Position numbers and translations under genes: made by a program. A DNA stretch of 64,000 nucleotides from Phormidesmis priestleyi BC1401 (lineage in GTDB: Bacteria > Cyanobacteriota > Cyanobacteriia > Leptolyngbyales > Leptolyngbyaceae): contig NZ_LXYR01000025.1 in NCBI RefSeq assembly GCF_001650195.1, positions 1-64,000 on the forward strand, given 5' to 3'. Under the pieces are notes generated by a model that searched no databases, was not told the DNA's origin, and was given only the letters and a program-made list of their open reading frames with translations. Shown one piece after another: positions 45,990 to 55,385 of this stretch; position 1 is the stretch's first letter, and every line of letters starts with the position of its first letter.

Positions 45990-46912
45990 TATTTTTTCTT
46001 TCCACTAAATAAACCGCCAAACAGCCCGCCAGTGCCCTCTGACTTGTTGCGATCGGGCTTGCTGCCTGTAGTCGCCTGAGAGGCTGCTTTGTTGGTCTGT
46101 TGCTCTAGATATTTCTTTCCTTCTAGGGCGGTTGGGTCGTCTGGATTCATCGCCAACGCCTTATTGAAGTGGATTTTTGCCATCGTCCCTTGCTTTTGTT
46201 GCAGATACACCATCCCCATCAGGCTATGACAACGGCAGTGGTTGGGATCAATTTGCAACGCATCTCGCAGTTCTAACGTCGCTTGCGCGTGATTCCCCTT
46301 CTTCATAAATCCTTCTGCTCGACGATAATATTGTTCGAGGAGCGAATCTCGCTGTTCTTGGGCGGAGGGAGGAGTCACTGCTGCCGAATTAGGAGCTTCT
46401 GTAGAGGTTGGAGTCGCAGTCGTGTAAAGCGGTTTTTTGGGTTCTCCGATCGTGCCCTCGCCCTTGCCTTCTTTTCTCGCCAGGTAGACTAGATTAAGTT
46501 CACTAATCTGCGCGGTCAATTCTAAAACTTGGTCAAGCTGCTGATATTGGCGATCGGCGAGATCTTGCAGTGCAGTTCGATAAAAGTAGTCAAGATTGTT
46601 GGCAGTCAACAACTGTTTTGCCAGACTTCCTAACACTTGAGTGTGGGTTTGATGCCGCATGGCTCCTTGCCCTTTGAGTTTGAGCAAGACCGCGTGATCA
46701 ACGCGAGTGCGCTCTTGAGACAGCTTTTCCCAGGCGGGGTTGACCATTTTTGAGAGAAATTGACTTGCCAGATGACGATCGCTCTCGCTCGTTAAAACAC
46801 TGCTGTCTGGATGCAGGCGACGGGCAATTTTCAAATAATTCTTGCGAATTTCTTTGATGTCTGCTTCGACCGACACCCCGATGACCGAGTGATAGTCGGA
46901 GAAGTCCAACAT
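45989..46912 (-). CDS. J-domain protein with TPR repeats
   Basis: The start is chosen at ATG 46912 (MLDFSDYHSVIGVS); the frame is open to 46942. An N-terminal J domain with the HPD motif in ARRLHPDSS is followed by a middle region, and by two TPR units (residues about 225-290: EGFMKKGNHAQATLELRDAL, LMGMVYLQQKQGTMAKIHFNKAL). Such proteins act as Hsp70 cochaperones or tether complexes. Likely cotranscribed and coupled with hisZ. Confidence 0.82.
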   Translation of the reverse strand: MLDFSDYHSVIGVSVEADIKEIRKNYLKIARRLHPDSSVLTSESDRHLASQFLSKMVNPAWEKLSQERTRVDHAVLLKLKGQGAMRHQTHTQVLGSLAKQLLTANNLDYFYRTALQDLADRQYQQLDQVLELTAQISELNLVYLARKEGKGEGTIGEPKKPLYTTATPTSTEAPNSAAVTPPSAQEQRDSLLEQYYRRAEGFMKKGNHAQATLELRDALQIDPNHCRCHSLMGMVYLQQKQGTMAKIHFNKALAMNPDDPTALEGKKYLEQQTNKAASQATTGSKPDRNKSEGTGGLFGGLFSGKKK

Positions 46913-47035
46913 GAACAAACCTCGTTCAATTTGAAAACTCATGTGCTCTGTCTATCTGGGTAAGTGATGGGGTTTTAACGACCCGTTTTTAAGAACGATC
47001 GCCGCAATTCAAAACGTCTTTCAAAGAGTATCCGC

Positions 47036-47857
47036 TTATTCTATAGGATCTGTCCGTTTTACCTGCATCAACTCGTGACTCAATGAGTGATGAATCTTGG
47101 AATTTGTGGCTAAAATTCGCCCAGATGAGAGGTTAAAGGGAGCGCGATCGTAGGCGGTGACGCTGCCTCCTGCTTCTTCGACGAGCACGATTCCCGCTGT
47201 CATATCCCACATGGATAAGCCTCGTTCCCAATAGCCGTCAAATCGTCCGCAGGCAACGTAGGCAAGGTCAAGGGCGGCAGAGCCATCACGACGAACGCCC
47301 TGAGTTAGATGAGTCAGATGAGCAAATTCTGCGTAATTAGTGTCGGGGGTTTGGTGGCGATCGTAGGCAAACCCCGTGACGAGCAGGCTTTTACTCAATT
47401 CGTCGGTTTGCGACACTCGAATCGATCGCCGATTGCAGGTTGCCCCTAGCCCTTTGGCGGCTCTAAAAAGCTCTTGCTGAATCGGGTTAAACACGGCTCC
47501 CACTTGGGGAACGCCGTCAATCAGTAAGCCGACTGAGACCGCAAAACAAGGATATTGATGGGCGTAATTGGTCGTGCCATCCAGGGGGTCGATCGCCCAC
47601 AAATACTCACTGTCAGAGCGACCAAACTGTCCTGACTCTTCTGCCAAAATGGGGTGATCGGGCACATGACGACGCAACACCTCTAAAACGGCGGCTTCGG
47701 CGGCTTTGTCTGCCTCAGTGACTAAATCTCCTGGGCGACCTTTTTCCTGAATGTCTTCGAGCTTGCCCCAGTGAGTTTGCAGAACGGCTCCGGCGGCTAA
47801 CACTGCCTCGGTCGCGATGTCTAAAAAGATTTGGAGTTGTTGAGGCGTGTGGGACAT
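47036..47857 (-). CDS. Inositol-1-monophosphatase family protein
   Basis: The Mg-dependent phosphatase motifs are visible: EESG (residues 75-78), WAIDPLDGTTNYAHQYP and WERGLSMWDMTAGIVLVEEAGG. Substrates in this family range from inositol phosphate to other sugar phosphates, so the substrate cannot be fixed. 273 aa, typical. Confidence 0.9.
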   Translation of the reverse strand: MSHTPQQLQIFLDIATEAVLAAGAVLQTHWGKLEDIQEKGRPGDLVTEADKAAEAAVLEVLRRHVPDHPILAEESGQFGRSDSEYLWAIDPLDGTTNYAHQYPCFAVSVGLLIDGVPQVGAVFNPIQQELFRAAKGLGATCNRRSIRVSQTDELSKSLLVTGFAYDRHQTPDTNYAEFAHLTHLTQGVRRDGSAALDLAYVACGRFDGYWERGLSMWDMTAGIVLVEEAGGSVTAYDRAPFNLSSGRILATNSKIHHSLSHELMQVKRTDPIE

Positions 47858-47919
47858 GAATTTAAGCCGTGGAAATGGGGAAAGTTTAGCATCTGCTCAG
47901 GTTCGATCGAGGCGTTGGT

Positions 47920-48447
47920 CTAGGCTTGATCGCTCACGTCTCCCGGAGGCTGCCGCATTGGGTCTTGAGGATTCCAAATGCCTAGTCCTAAAATTCGAGC
48001 GCGATCTTGGGCACGACTTAACCGCAGTTCGTATGCAGATTTCGGCGGATTGGAAACCGTTATCGCGTGTCCTTCTGCAACTAGCCGTTCATTTAACAAA
48101 ACTCCATTTAGCCAAGCGTAGACCGATCGCCGTCCTTTGGCGGTGCGAGGAGTGCGATCGGACTCCAGCACCACAGACTGATTGAGAATCATCGCCTCCA
48201 ACCGGACTTTAGCCGCACTTCCCCACGGTTTTTGAGTCAGGTTTGGCACCGCGATTCCGGCAAGTCGAACTCGTTCGGTGATGTCCGGCTCCCCAGAGAT
48301 GCCTTGCAGCTCAAGTTCTTGACCGCTCAAAACGCGTTGAACGGCGATCGTGTCTCCTTGAGGAGAATTTACTGGTTGGCAGCTAACTAATAGACAAAGC
48401 AAAACAGGCACGATCCAGAACGGGACACGCTTTTTCCAAATTTTCAC
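47920..48447 (-). CDS. Staphylococcal-nuclease-like lipoprotein, catalytic residues altered
   Basis: The 175-aa protein starts with a signal peptide (FWIVPVLLCLLVSCQPV) and a lipobox SC. The rest is an SNase-like OB-fold: VQRVLSGQELELQG, RVRLAGIAVPNLTQKPWG, KGRRSVYAWLNGVLLNERLV. In active thermonucleases the loop reads RLxGIDAPE; here it is RLAGIAVPN, so both acidic residues are lost. Probably non-catalytic or altered. An envelope location is inferred. Confidence 0.8.
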   Translation of the reverse strand: MKIWKKRVPFWIVPVLLCLLVSCQPVNSPQGDTIAVQRVLSGQELELQGISGEPDITERVRLAGIAVPNLTQKPWGSAAKVRLEAMILNQSVVLESDRTPRTAKGRRSVYAWLNGVLLNERLVAEGHAITVSNPPKSAYELRLSRAQDRARILGLGIWNPQDPMRQPPGDVSDQA

Positions 48448-48470
48448 ACTTCACCGCCCCGTTTTGTTTT

Positions 48471-48839
48471 CTACTCTTCGTCGAGTGGCAACCCCCGTTT
48501 GACTCTGCCTTTGCCAAAATAGCGACCAAACTGAAGCTCATACACTTCGTCTTCATCTTGAGTTTCGACTTCTAAGTCCGATCGGGCATAGCTCACGCAC
48601 AGCAGGGCATAGCCTTGTCGCTGCAAATCGATCGATAGCCCTACTGCCTCTGGCTGATAGAGTTCCCCCGCTTTGACCCGAACCGCACATGTCGTACATG
48701 CCCCGTTGCGACACGAGAACGGTAGCTCAACGCCCTGATGTTCGGCGCTGTGGAGAATGTAGCGATCGTCGGGCACCTGAAACGAGGCATAGGTGTCTTT
48801 TTGACGGTTATAAACGCGGATGGTATGAAACTGAGTCAT
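48471..48839 (-). CDS. Plant-type [2Fe-2S] ferredoxin with C-terminal extension
   Basis: Starting at ATG 48839 (MTQFHTIRVYNRQKDTYASF), the domain has the cysteine set PFSCRNGACTTCAVRV and LLCVSYA. The roughly 15-residue acidic/basic tail (YFGKGRVKRGLPLDEE) is extra compared with photosynthetic ferredoxin. It is a soluble electron carrier of unknown partner. The frame reaches 48881. Confidence 0.88.
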   Translation of the reverse strand: MTQFHTIRVYNRQKDTYASFQVPDDRYILHSAEHQGVELPFSCRNGACTTCAVRVKAGELYQPEAVGLSIDLQRQGYALLCVSYARSDLEVETQDEDEVYELQFGRYFGKGRVKRGLPLDEE

Positions 48840-48927
48840 AAATTGCCAAAGTTCGTTCGCTCTCTTTCCAGTATGGAACAATTCTGGTAGGATAGAAATT
48901 CTGTGACTGAGAATACAGCACAGCCTT

Positions 48928-49012
48928 GGAGAGATGGCCGAGTGGTTGAAGGCGCAGCACTGGAAATGCTGTTTAGGGCAACTTAACGAGGGTTCGAATC
49001 CCTCTCTCTCCG
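48928..49012 (+). tRNA. tRNA-Ser (anticodon GGA)
   Basis: The acceptor GGAGAGA pairs with TCTCTCC and discriminator G. The anticodon stem-loop CAGCA-CTGGAAA-TGCTG gives GGA. A long variable arm (GTTTAGGGCAACTTAAC) marks class II tRNA, as for serine. GGTTCGAATCC is the T-loop. Confidence 0.95.
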
Positions 49013-49080
49013 TTTTAAATCATCAGCAGAACAGCACCTGAGATTATCTCATTGAGAATTATTCTGCTGATATAACCGTC

Positions 49081-50280
49081 TTAGGCAAGGTTCACTTCAG
49101 CCATCGGTTTAGAACTGAGGTCGATAAGCTTACCCTCTTTGGTCAGCTTGAGGTGTCGCCCTCGCCACTCAATGCGATCGCCGACAAACCCATAGCACCA
49201 GAGCGCAAATCGCATCAGATCGCTCAACGGCACCAGCCAAAATAGTTTTTTGACCGTGGGATCGTTTAAGACGTTTACCCCAACAATCCAAGCCATTGTT
49301 AGTCTAAAAAGCCAGGTGACGCTCAGCACGATCCAGCCTAGCTGAGAGGCTTGTGTGGTCAGCAAAAACAACAGGCTTGTCACCGTTCCAAAAGTGAAGA
49401 TTTGCCCTGCATATCCCCAAGGTTGGCAGACTCGAATGCCTCGATTCCAGCGAGTCTGATGTTGAATTAGATCAGAAAAGCGGTTGGTGTCTAATCCGTG
49501 GTTGACGACGTAGTGAGACAGCACCACTTGATAGCCTGCATCAAAGGGCATTCGTCCCAAGTGAAAGTCGTCATGAAGGTAGTTGGCGACTGCTTGAAAT
49601 CCTCCGATCGCGTTTAACACAGAGCGGCGAATCGCGATCGTGGCACCGATGCCAAAATTCATGCCTGACAGAGTTCGAGACACCAACGTAGTGGGGGCTA
49701 ACTCGGTTGAAATTCCTAATGCTTCAAACGCAGCCGTCCATCCTTGAACCTGTGAACGATACATACAGGTCACTACCCCGACTGAGGGATTGCACAAGGG
49801 TTGCACCACTTTGATCAGATAATCTGAACCCACCCGAATATCGCTGTCTGAAATCAGCAAAATCGCATGGTCAGCTTCGATCGCGGCATTTGCCAAATTG
49901 CTAATTTTTAGATTGGTTCCAATCGCCTGATCGCTGATCACTAACTGCATCTCGATCGCGGAAAAGTCTTGCATAATCTGTTGCACCACTGCCACGACGG
50001 GATCGTTTGGATCTTGCACTCCAAAGATGATTTGATAGTTGGGATAGTCTTGGCGACAAAATGAGGCAAGATTTTCGTAGGTGTGACTATCTAATCCGCA
50101 TAAAGGTTTGAGAATGCTGATCGGCGGATGAAACTCAGGATTCATCGGGGTAGATTGAGATAAAAATGCGATCGCAGAATAAGCGGCAAGGCAGTAATAA
50201 AAGATCGCGACGAGGCAAAACAACAAGGGAATGAATCGGGCGTAGCCACCAAATTCTGTTAAATGAAGGACTGATAGCAT
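49081..50280 (-). CDS. hpnI: HpnI-type glycosyltransferase (hopanoid), copy 2
   Basis: HpnI adds a GlcNAc to bacteriohopanetetrol. The 399-aa protein is a GT2/GT21 enzyme with membrane segments at both ends, ISILKPLCGLD, LLISDSDIRVGSDYL (DxD-type), LHDDFHLG and HQTRWNRGIR (QxxRW). It overlaps hpnK by one base and is the last gene of the cluster. A close relative is at 51176. Confidence 0.82.
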   Translation of the reverse strand: MLSVLHLTEFGGYARFIPLLFCLVAIFYYCLAAYSAIAFLSQSTPMNPEFHPPISILKPLCGLDSHTYENLASFCRQDYPNYQIIFGVQDPNDPVVAVVQQIMQDFSAIEMQLVISDQAIGTNLKISNLANAAIEADHAILLISDSDIRVGSDYLIKVVQPLCNPSVGVVTCMYRSQVQGWTAAFEALGISTELAPTTLVSRTLSGMNFGIGATIAIRRSVLNAIGGFQAVANYLHDDFHLGRMPFDAGYQVVLSHYVVNHGLDTNRFSDLIQHQTRWNRGIRVCQPWGYAGQIFTFGTVTSLLFLLTTQASQLGWIVLSVTWLFRLTMAWIVGVNVLNDPTVKKLFWLVPLSDLMRFALWCYGFVGDRIEWRGRHLKLTKEGKLIDLSSKPMAEVNLA

Positions 50281-51164
50281 TAACGGACAACCGCTCCTAA
50301 TTGAGAATAATTGGCTAACTTAAAGCCTTGATCGTGAATCATAGCCCGCACTCGATCGCTAATCAGCGCATCGCGTTCTGCCTCACCTAACCCATACGAT
50401 TCGTTGGCAGGTTCTCCCGCAATTGCAACGGCGGGGTGAAAATAGATTTCTACCCAATTTGACTGAATGTGGGGAATCAGCTTGAGCAAATAGTCTTCAG
50501 TCATCCGACCGCTGTTGAACAAGCCATACACGCGGTCGACAAACTGAATATTGCGTGACCGCAGCACAAATTCTCCATAGCGCCGTAGCACAGCATAAAC
50601 GATCGACAGCAGCAGTTTTATAGGCAGATCAGAGCGATCGGCTCGAAGAGTGGCAGACAGATCTTCAAGGGGCAACCGCATTGATCGGATGTTAAACTCA
50701 TCTGACAAGTTGACTAGATGATTCAGCACCACGGGCTGAATGTGAACATGGACGTGCCCATCCACATGAGATAGTGGCAGTCCAGTTTGACGAAATTTTT
50801 CGAGTTGCGCCCGAATCTCAAGCGGAATTTCGCGCCGTGCAGCCGCGCTGAAGTGGTAGTAAATACCCGCTTTTTCTGGCTGATTTGAGAAATTGCCGTG
50901 AGCGTCAACTAGGTGAGGAATTTGAGCGGGCGGCAGCACCGATCGTCCGCAGGCTAAAACGAGATGTAGCCCAACTGCAAGGGTCGGATGTGCCTTTGCT
51001 AGCGTCACCGCTTCTTCAAACGCATCGCCCGTCACCATCAGGCTAGTGCTGGTCAAAACGCCTCGTTCGTGCGCCTCAATAATGGCTTGATTAACGCCAG
51101 ATGAAAACCCAAAATCATCGCCGTTGATAATTAATCGACGAGGTGCTGTCTGATCGAATTTCAA
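50280..51164 (-). CDS. hpnK: HpnK-type deacetylase (YdjC/ChbG family)
   Basis: HpnK removes the acetyl group from the GlcNAc added by HpnI. The metal site is visible in LIINGDDFGFSSGVNQAI (residues 10-27) and HVDGHVHVHI (about 134-143). The 294-aa length suits the family. It sits between two HpnI-type genes, 12 bp from the upstream one and overlapping the downstream one. Confidence 0.85.
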   Translation of the reverse strand: MKFDQTAPRRLIINGDDFGFSSGVNQAIIEAHERGVLTSTSLMVTGDAFEEAVTLAKAHPTLAVGLHLVLACGRSVLPPAQIPHLVDAHGNFSNQPEKAGIYYHFSAAARREIPLEIRAQLEKFRQTGLPLSHVDGHVHVHIQPVVLNHLVNLSDEFNIRSMRLPLEDLSATLRADRSDLPIKLLLSIVYAVLRRYGEFVLRSRNIQFVDRVYGLFNSGRMTEDYLLKLIPHIQSNWVEIYFHPAVAIAGEPANESYGLGEAERDALISDRVRAMIHDQGFKLANYSQLGAVVR

Positions 51165-51175
51165 TGGTTTGTCCT

Positions 51176-52411
51176 TTAACTGATAGCTGACTTTATTTCT
51201 TCTGACAAATCGGGTGGACAGGGAACCAGTTTACCTGTTCGCGTCAATTTGAACTGGCGATCGCGCCATCGAATCGTATCGCCCAAAAATCCGTAGCACC
51301 ATAAAGCAAAACTGATCAGATCACGCAAGGGCACAAACCAAAGGAATTGTTTTGCGATCGGATCGCGAATGCTTTTGACTCCAATAAACCACGCCATTGC
51401 TAATCGAGTTGTCCACGTAATTCCTAAAACGATCCAACCCCAAATCGATCCGGCTGTGATCAGCAAGAACAATAGACTCGCCACCGTGCCGTAAGTAAAT
51501 ATTAACCCCAAATATCCCCAAGGGCGCGAGACTCGAATCCCTACCATCCAGCGCAGTTGACGCTGCCAAGAACCCATCAGAGTGCTGGTTGCAATCACAT
51601 GGTCAACAATGTGATGAGAAAGCACGACATCATAGCCAATTTGAGCAGGTAGATAACCCAACTGAAAGTCATCGGCTAGATAGTTAGCGATCGCCCCAAA
51701 CCCGCCAATTTCTTCTAGCACTGAGCGACGAATCACGATCGTTTGACCCATCGCAAACTTGATTCCCTCTAACTGGTTGCTGACCAAAACCCCCGGATGA
51801 AACTCTGTTGCTGAACTCAACGCTTCTAAATGAGTTAACCATCGGTCTGTGAGCGATCGATAGAGACAGGTTACGACTCCGACTTGAGGATTATTTAGGG
51901 GTTGAATCACCTGCTGCAAATAGTTAGGTTCAACATACACATCACTATCTGCCATCAAGATTATTTCGTGACTGGCGTTGGTCATGGCATTGCCAAGATT
52001 ACTAACTTTGCCGTTTGACCCGATCGCGCGATCGCTGACCACAAGCTGAAGGTCGATCGTCGGAAAATCGCGAATAATTTGCTTGATCACCTCAATCCCA
52101 GAGTCAGCCCAATCTTGCACTGCAAAGATAACTTGATAGTTGGGATAGTCTTGGCAACAGAAAGAGGAAAGATTTTTATAGGCATCTCGATCGCAGCCGC
52201 ACACGGGTTTTAGAATGCTGATCGGGGGATGAAAATTAGGATCAATCCGTTCAGTCTGAGAAAAAAATGTGTGCGCTGCGTAAATCGCATAGCTGTAGTA
52301 GCCAATGGCAGTAATGCAAAAAAACAATGGGAGCAACAGCAGAAAATGAGATGCAAACCAGACTTCAAAATCAAATTCTAACGTGACAGACAGTAAATTA
52401 AGACGTGTCAT
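51176..52411 (-). CDS. hpnI: HpnI-type glycosyltransferase (hopanoid), copy 1
   Basis: The 411-aa GT21-like protein has ISILKPVCGCDRDAYKNLSSF, ILMADSDVYVEPNYL, LADDFQLGYLP and QRQLRWMVGIR (QxxRW), plus membrane helices at both ends. It parallels copy 2 closely in motifs, gene length and neighbours, so the pair looks like a tandem duplication separated by hpnK. Different acceptors or sugars are possible. Confidence 0.8.
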   Translation of the reverse strand: MTRLNLLSVTLEFDFEVWFASHFLLLLPLFFCITAIGYYSYAIYAAHTFFSQTERIDPNFHPPISILKPVCGCDRDAYKNLSSFCCQDYPNYQVIFAVQDWADSGIEVIKQIIRDFPTIDLQLVVSDRAIGSNGKVSNLGNAMTNASHEIILMADSDVYVEPNYLQQVIQPLNNPQVGVVTCLYRSLTDRWLTHLEALSSATEFHPGVLVSNQLEGIKFAMGQTIVIRRSVLEEIGGFGAIANYLADDFQLGYLPAQIGYDVVLSHHIVDHVIATSTLMGSWQRQLRWMVGIRVSRPWGYLGLIFTYGTVASLLFLLITAGSIWGWIVLGITWTTRLAMAWFIGVKSIRDPIAKQFLWFVPLRDLISFALWCYGFLGDTIRWRDRQFKLTRTGKLVPCPPDLSEEIKSAIS

Positions 52412-52451
52412 GATTGATGAAGCTTTCTCTTAGATAAATTAATGGAATTAG

Positions 52452-53309
52452 CTATGGGGCTGAATTTACCAAGATGAACGCAACCCCAATGCCAATCAAC
52501 CCGGTGCCAGCGAGTCGCCCAGATGTCAGCCGCTCTTTGAGAACATAGTGGCTCCCTACAACGCTGAAAGGATAGCTCAAGGCAGTCATGGGCATGATTA
52601 AGCTCAAATCAGCCTCACTTAACAGCGCAATGAACAAGAAAAAGTCAGCCGCCATACACGCAACTCCTAAGCCTATAAAAGGATTTGTCATCGCTCGACG
52701 GGCAAGCTGCATCAGCGATCGCGCATTCACCGTTGTCACTCCACCCACCTGCTTCATGCCAGCCGTCAGCAAAATGTCGCCCGTAGACGCAGCAAGAGCC
52801 ATGATCACGATTCCGGTCAGGGCGTTGCTTTGCAAAATTGTCGTTCCCACCTTGGAGGCAGACAGAGAAAACGAGAGCGGCGCAAGCAACAAGCCAGAAA
52901 ATTGACGGTCTTTTCTGCGCTTTTTGATCTCAGCGGCGGCTTCGCCCAACGCCACTAGCAACACTCCACTTGATACTAGAGCAGTGCCCACCCAGCGAAG
53001 TTGCGAAATGCTTTCACCGAGAATTAACCCGGCAAAGCAAGCAGATAGCACATACTTAAAGGCGGTCATTGGCAGCACATAGCTCAAATCCAGTCGCGAA
53101 ATCGCGGCTAGATAAAGCAGCAGTGCGCCCACCAAAAAAGCGATGCCCAGCACAATCCAGGGATTCGTTAGTACTTGCACTCCGATCGTCAATAGCGCAG
53201 CAGGATTTGAAAGACTCACTGCCCCAATCTGCCGCATTCCTCGGCTTAACCAGACATCACCCAAGACCTGAAAAACCACCAACAGACAAAGAACAACATA
53301 CTTACGCAC
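52452..53309 (-). CDS. DMT-superfamily (EamA-like) transporter
   Basis: About ten hydrophobic helices in 285 aa, in two similar halves (first AISRLDLSYVLPMTAFKYVLSA, second ALLSEADLSLIMPMTALSYPFSV), the hallmark of EamA/SMR-type duplicated transporters. It lies between HpnJ and HpnI-type genes on the same strand. A role in moving hopanoids or precursors across membranes is inferred from position only. Confidence 0.78.
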   Translation of the reverse strand: MRKYVVLCLLVVFQVLGDVWLSRGMRQIGAVSLSNPAALLTIGVQVLTNPWIVLGIAFLVGALLLYLAAISRLDLSYVLPMTAFKYVLSACFAGLILGESISQLRWVGTALVSSGVLLVALGEAAAEIKKRRKDRQFSGLLLAPLSFSLSASKVGTTILQSNALTGIVIMALAASTGDILLTAGMKQVGGVTTVNARSLMQLARRAMTNPFIGLGVACMAADFFLFIALLSEADLSLIMPMTALSYPFSVVGSHYVLKERLTSGRLAGTGLIGIGVAFILVNSAP

Positions 53310-53368
53310 CGAGATTCTACCGTTTGATAGTCGTGATTATTGAGTGGGAGCAATTCTCTGGGCGAGAG

Positions 53369-54832
53369 TTATCTAGTAGCCGCTTGGGTGCGACGATCTT
53401 TTAGATACGAAAAGAATTCTCCCCCTTCTCGCAGTCGGCGCATCAGCATTTGCCGATCGCCCAACATTTCGCGCACGATCGGCACAATGGCTTTGGGTCG
53501 GAAGTAGAACCGACGATACATCTGCTCAACCGCATCCTCGATCTCGGCACTCGACAAATCGGGGTAGTGCAGCGTCGAGGTCTGAATGCCAGAATTGGCG
53601 ACGAGTGCCTGATCGCTAAACCAGCCGTTTGCGATTGCCTGTTGATAGAGTTCGGTGCCGGGATAGGGAGCCGCGATCGAGACTTGGATCGTGTGGGGAC
53701 TAATCTCACAGGCAAATCGAATCGTTTCTTCGATGGTTTCACGAGTTTCAATCGGCAACCCGACGATAAACGTCCCGTGAACCGTGATCCCCAAGTCGCG
53801 ACAGTGTTTCATAAACTGCCGAGCCGCCTCTAATTTGATGCCCTTGTTGATGTTGTTGAGAATCTGCTGATTGCCCGACTCAAAACCGACGAGCAATAGG
53901 CGCAGTCCATTATCACGCAGTTGCTTCAGCGTGTCGTAGTCGAGATTGGCACGAGCGTTGCAGCTCCAGGTGAGTTTTAGCCGCTTCATGTGTTCGCTAA
54001 TGGCGATCGCGCGCTGTTTGTCGATCGTGAAAGTGTCGTCGTCAAACATATATTCACGAATCCGATCTCCAAAAATCGCTTTCGCTTCTGTCAGTTCGCG
54101 CCCCACTGCTTCTGGGCTTTTGGTCCGATATTGGTGTCCTCCGATCGTTTGGGGCCATAGGCAAAAGCTGCACTTTGCCGGACAGCCGCGCCCCGTGTAA
54201 AACGAGATGTAGGGATGCAGCAAATACCCAATGAAATATTTTTCAATGTCTAAGTCACGGGCATAAACGGGGAGAACGCTAGGCATCGCATCCCAATCGT
54301 GAATCAAGTCTCGATCGGGCGTGTGGCACAGATTCCCGTCGGGGTCTCGATAGCTCAAGCCTTTGATTTGATCCCACGGGTCGCCTGCTGCGAGATCTTT
54401 GCAGGTATAGTCAAATTCGTGACGACAGACAAAATCAATGACTGGGTTGTCGCGCAGCGTTTGTTCGGGCAAAACCGCAACGTGAGCACCAATCAAACCT
54501 ACTTCTACTGCCGGATTTTGGGCTTTGAGCGCTTCGGCACACTTCACGTCATTTGCCAGCGAGGGCGTGCTGGTGTGCATGATCACTAATTCATAATCTT
54601 TAGCAATCTTCAGCACATCTTCGACAGTCTGACCATGCGGTGGGGCATCGACGAGCTTGCTTCCTGGCACGAGTGCGGCAGGCTGTGCTAACCAGGTTGG
54701 ATACCAAAACGAGGTAATCTCGCGCTTTGCTTGATATCTCGACCCGGCACCTCCATCAAATCCATTAAACGAGGGGGGACTGAGAAATAACGTCTTTTTC
54801 ATAGATGGCGCTCCTGACGCTGGGGTAATCAC
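53369..54832 (-). CDS. hpnJ: B12-binding radical SAM protein HpnJ
   Basis: The N-terminal B12-binding-like domain (LFLSPPSFNGFDGGAGSRYQ; VIMHTSTPSLANDVKCAEAL) is followed by a radical-SAM core with GRGCPAKCSFCLWP (CxxxCxxC). HpnJ turns hopanoid glycoside side chains into the cyclitol ether. The 487-aa length, the start MITPASGAPSMKKTLFLSPPSF (shortened), and the neighbouring HpnI/HpnK genes support the call. Confidence 0.88.
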   Translation of the reverse strand: MITPASGAPSMKKTLFLSPPSFNGFDGGAGSRYQAKREITSFWYPTWLAQPAALVPGSKLVDAPPHGQTVEDVLKIAKDYELVIMHTSTPSLANDVKCAEALKAQNPAVEVGLIGAHVAVLPEQTLRDNPVIDFVCRHEFDYTCKDLAAGDPWDQIKGLSYRDPDGNLCHTPDRDLIHDWDAMPSVLPVYARDLDIEKYFIGYLLHPYISFYTGRGCPAKCSFCLWPQTIGGHQYRTKSPEAVGRELTEAKAIFGDRIREYMFDDDTFTIDKQRAIAISEHMKRLKLTWSCNARANLDYDTLKQLRDNGLRLLLVGFESGNQQILNNINKGIKLEAARQFMKHCRDLGITVHGTFIVGLPIETRETIEETIRFACEISPHTIQVSIAAPYPGTELYQQAIANGWFSDQALVANSGIQTSTLHYPDLSSAEIEDAVEQMYRRFYFRPKAIVPIVREMLGDRQMLMRRLREGGEFFSYLKDRRTQAATR

Positions 54833-55138
54833 CCCGTTGGATGAGAGTTTTAGGAAGTTGGCTGCTACACCAAAGTAATATTGAATTATCTACACCCTTG
54901 ATGTGTCAATTCAATAGACTTGGCGTGGTGATTGTGAAGTCACTTGCTGCCTTTTTCAGAGTTGTGTTCATCGTCTATCTAAGTTTAGATGTGGTGTCAA
55001 CCTACCCGAAAAAAGTTAAGAACTTGGAAAAGCAACCAAACAAAATCCCCGATTTCTTTAACCGGGGATCTAGATGCACACTTGATGAGACGGCGCTACG
55101 AAACTGCATTAGGACGCTGTGTTTCTATCGAAGCACCG
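54833..55138. other. Intergenic region upstream of hpnJ
   Basis: No supported gene. ATCCCCG and CCGGGGAT form a small hairpin at about 55044-55068. The promoter of the hopanoid cluster is presumably here but is not recognisable. Confidence 0.4.
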
Positions 55139-55352
55139 GGGCTTAGACGTGGTTTAAAGCTCTAATCTTCGTTGCCATCCCGCCCTGAACTAAAGTTCGG
55201 GCTAGTGATGGCAAGTCCGTTAAGACGGACTAAACGCGAGTTATCGCCAGGTCTTCAGTCCGTGTCAGCGGACTTTCCCACGTTAGCCCGAACTTCAGTT
55301 CAGGGCGGGGCAGCATCGCAGCGAGAAAGGTTTAAACCACGCTCTAAGCCCT
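55139..55352. repeat. Large foldback element (nested inverted repeats)
   Basis: Outer arms: GGGCTTAGACGTGGTTTAAA at the left and TTTAAACCACGCTCTAAGCCC at the right (one mismatch/gap). Inner arms: CGCCCTGAACTAAAGTTCGGGCT near 55180 and AGCCCGAACTTCAGTTCAGGGCG near 55285. The interior lacks a transposase. Likely a nonautonomous mobile or structured interspersed element. Confidence 0.75.
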
Positions 55353-55385
55353 GATTCTAAAGTAGCTGCATAGGGCAAGGTCTAC

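Noticed and set aside
54841-55146. Frame of 101 codons upstream of hpnJ on the other strand
   Set aside because: Composition is not protein-like, it runs through a hairpin repeat and has no ribosome-binding site.
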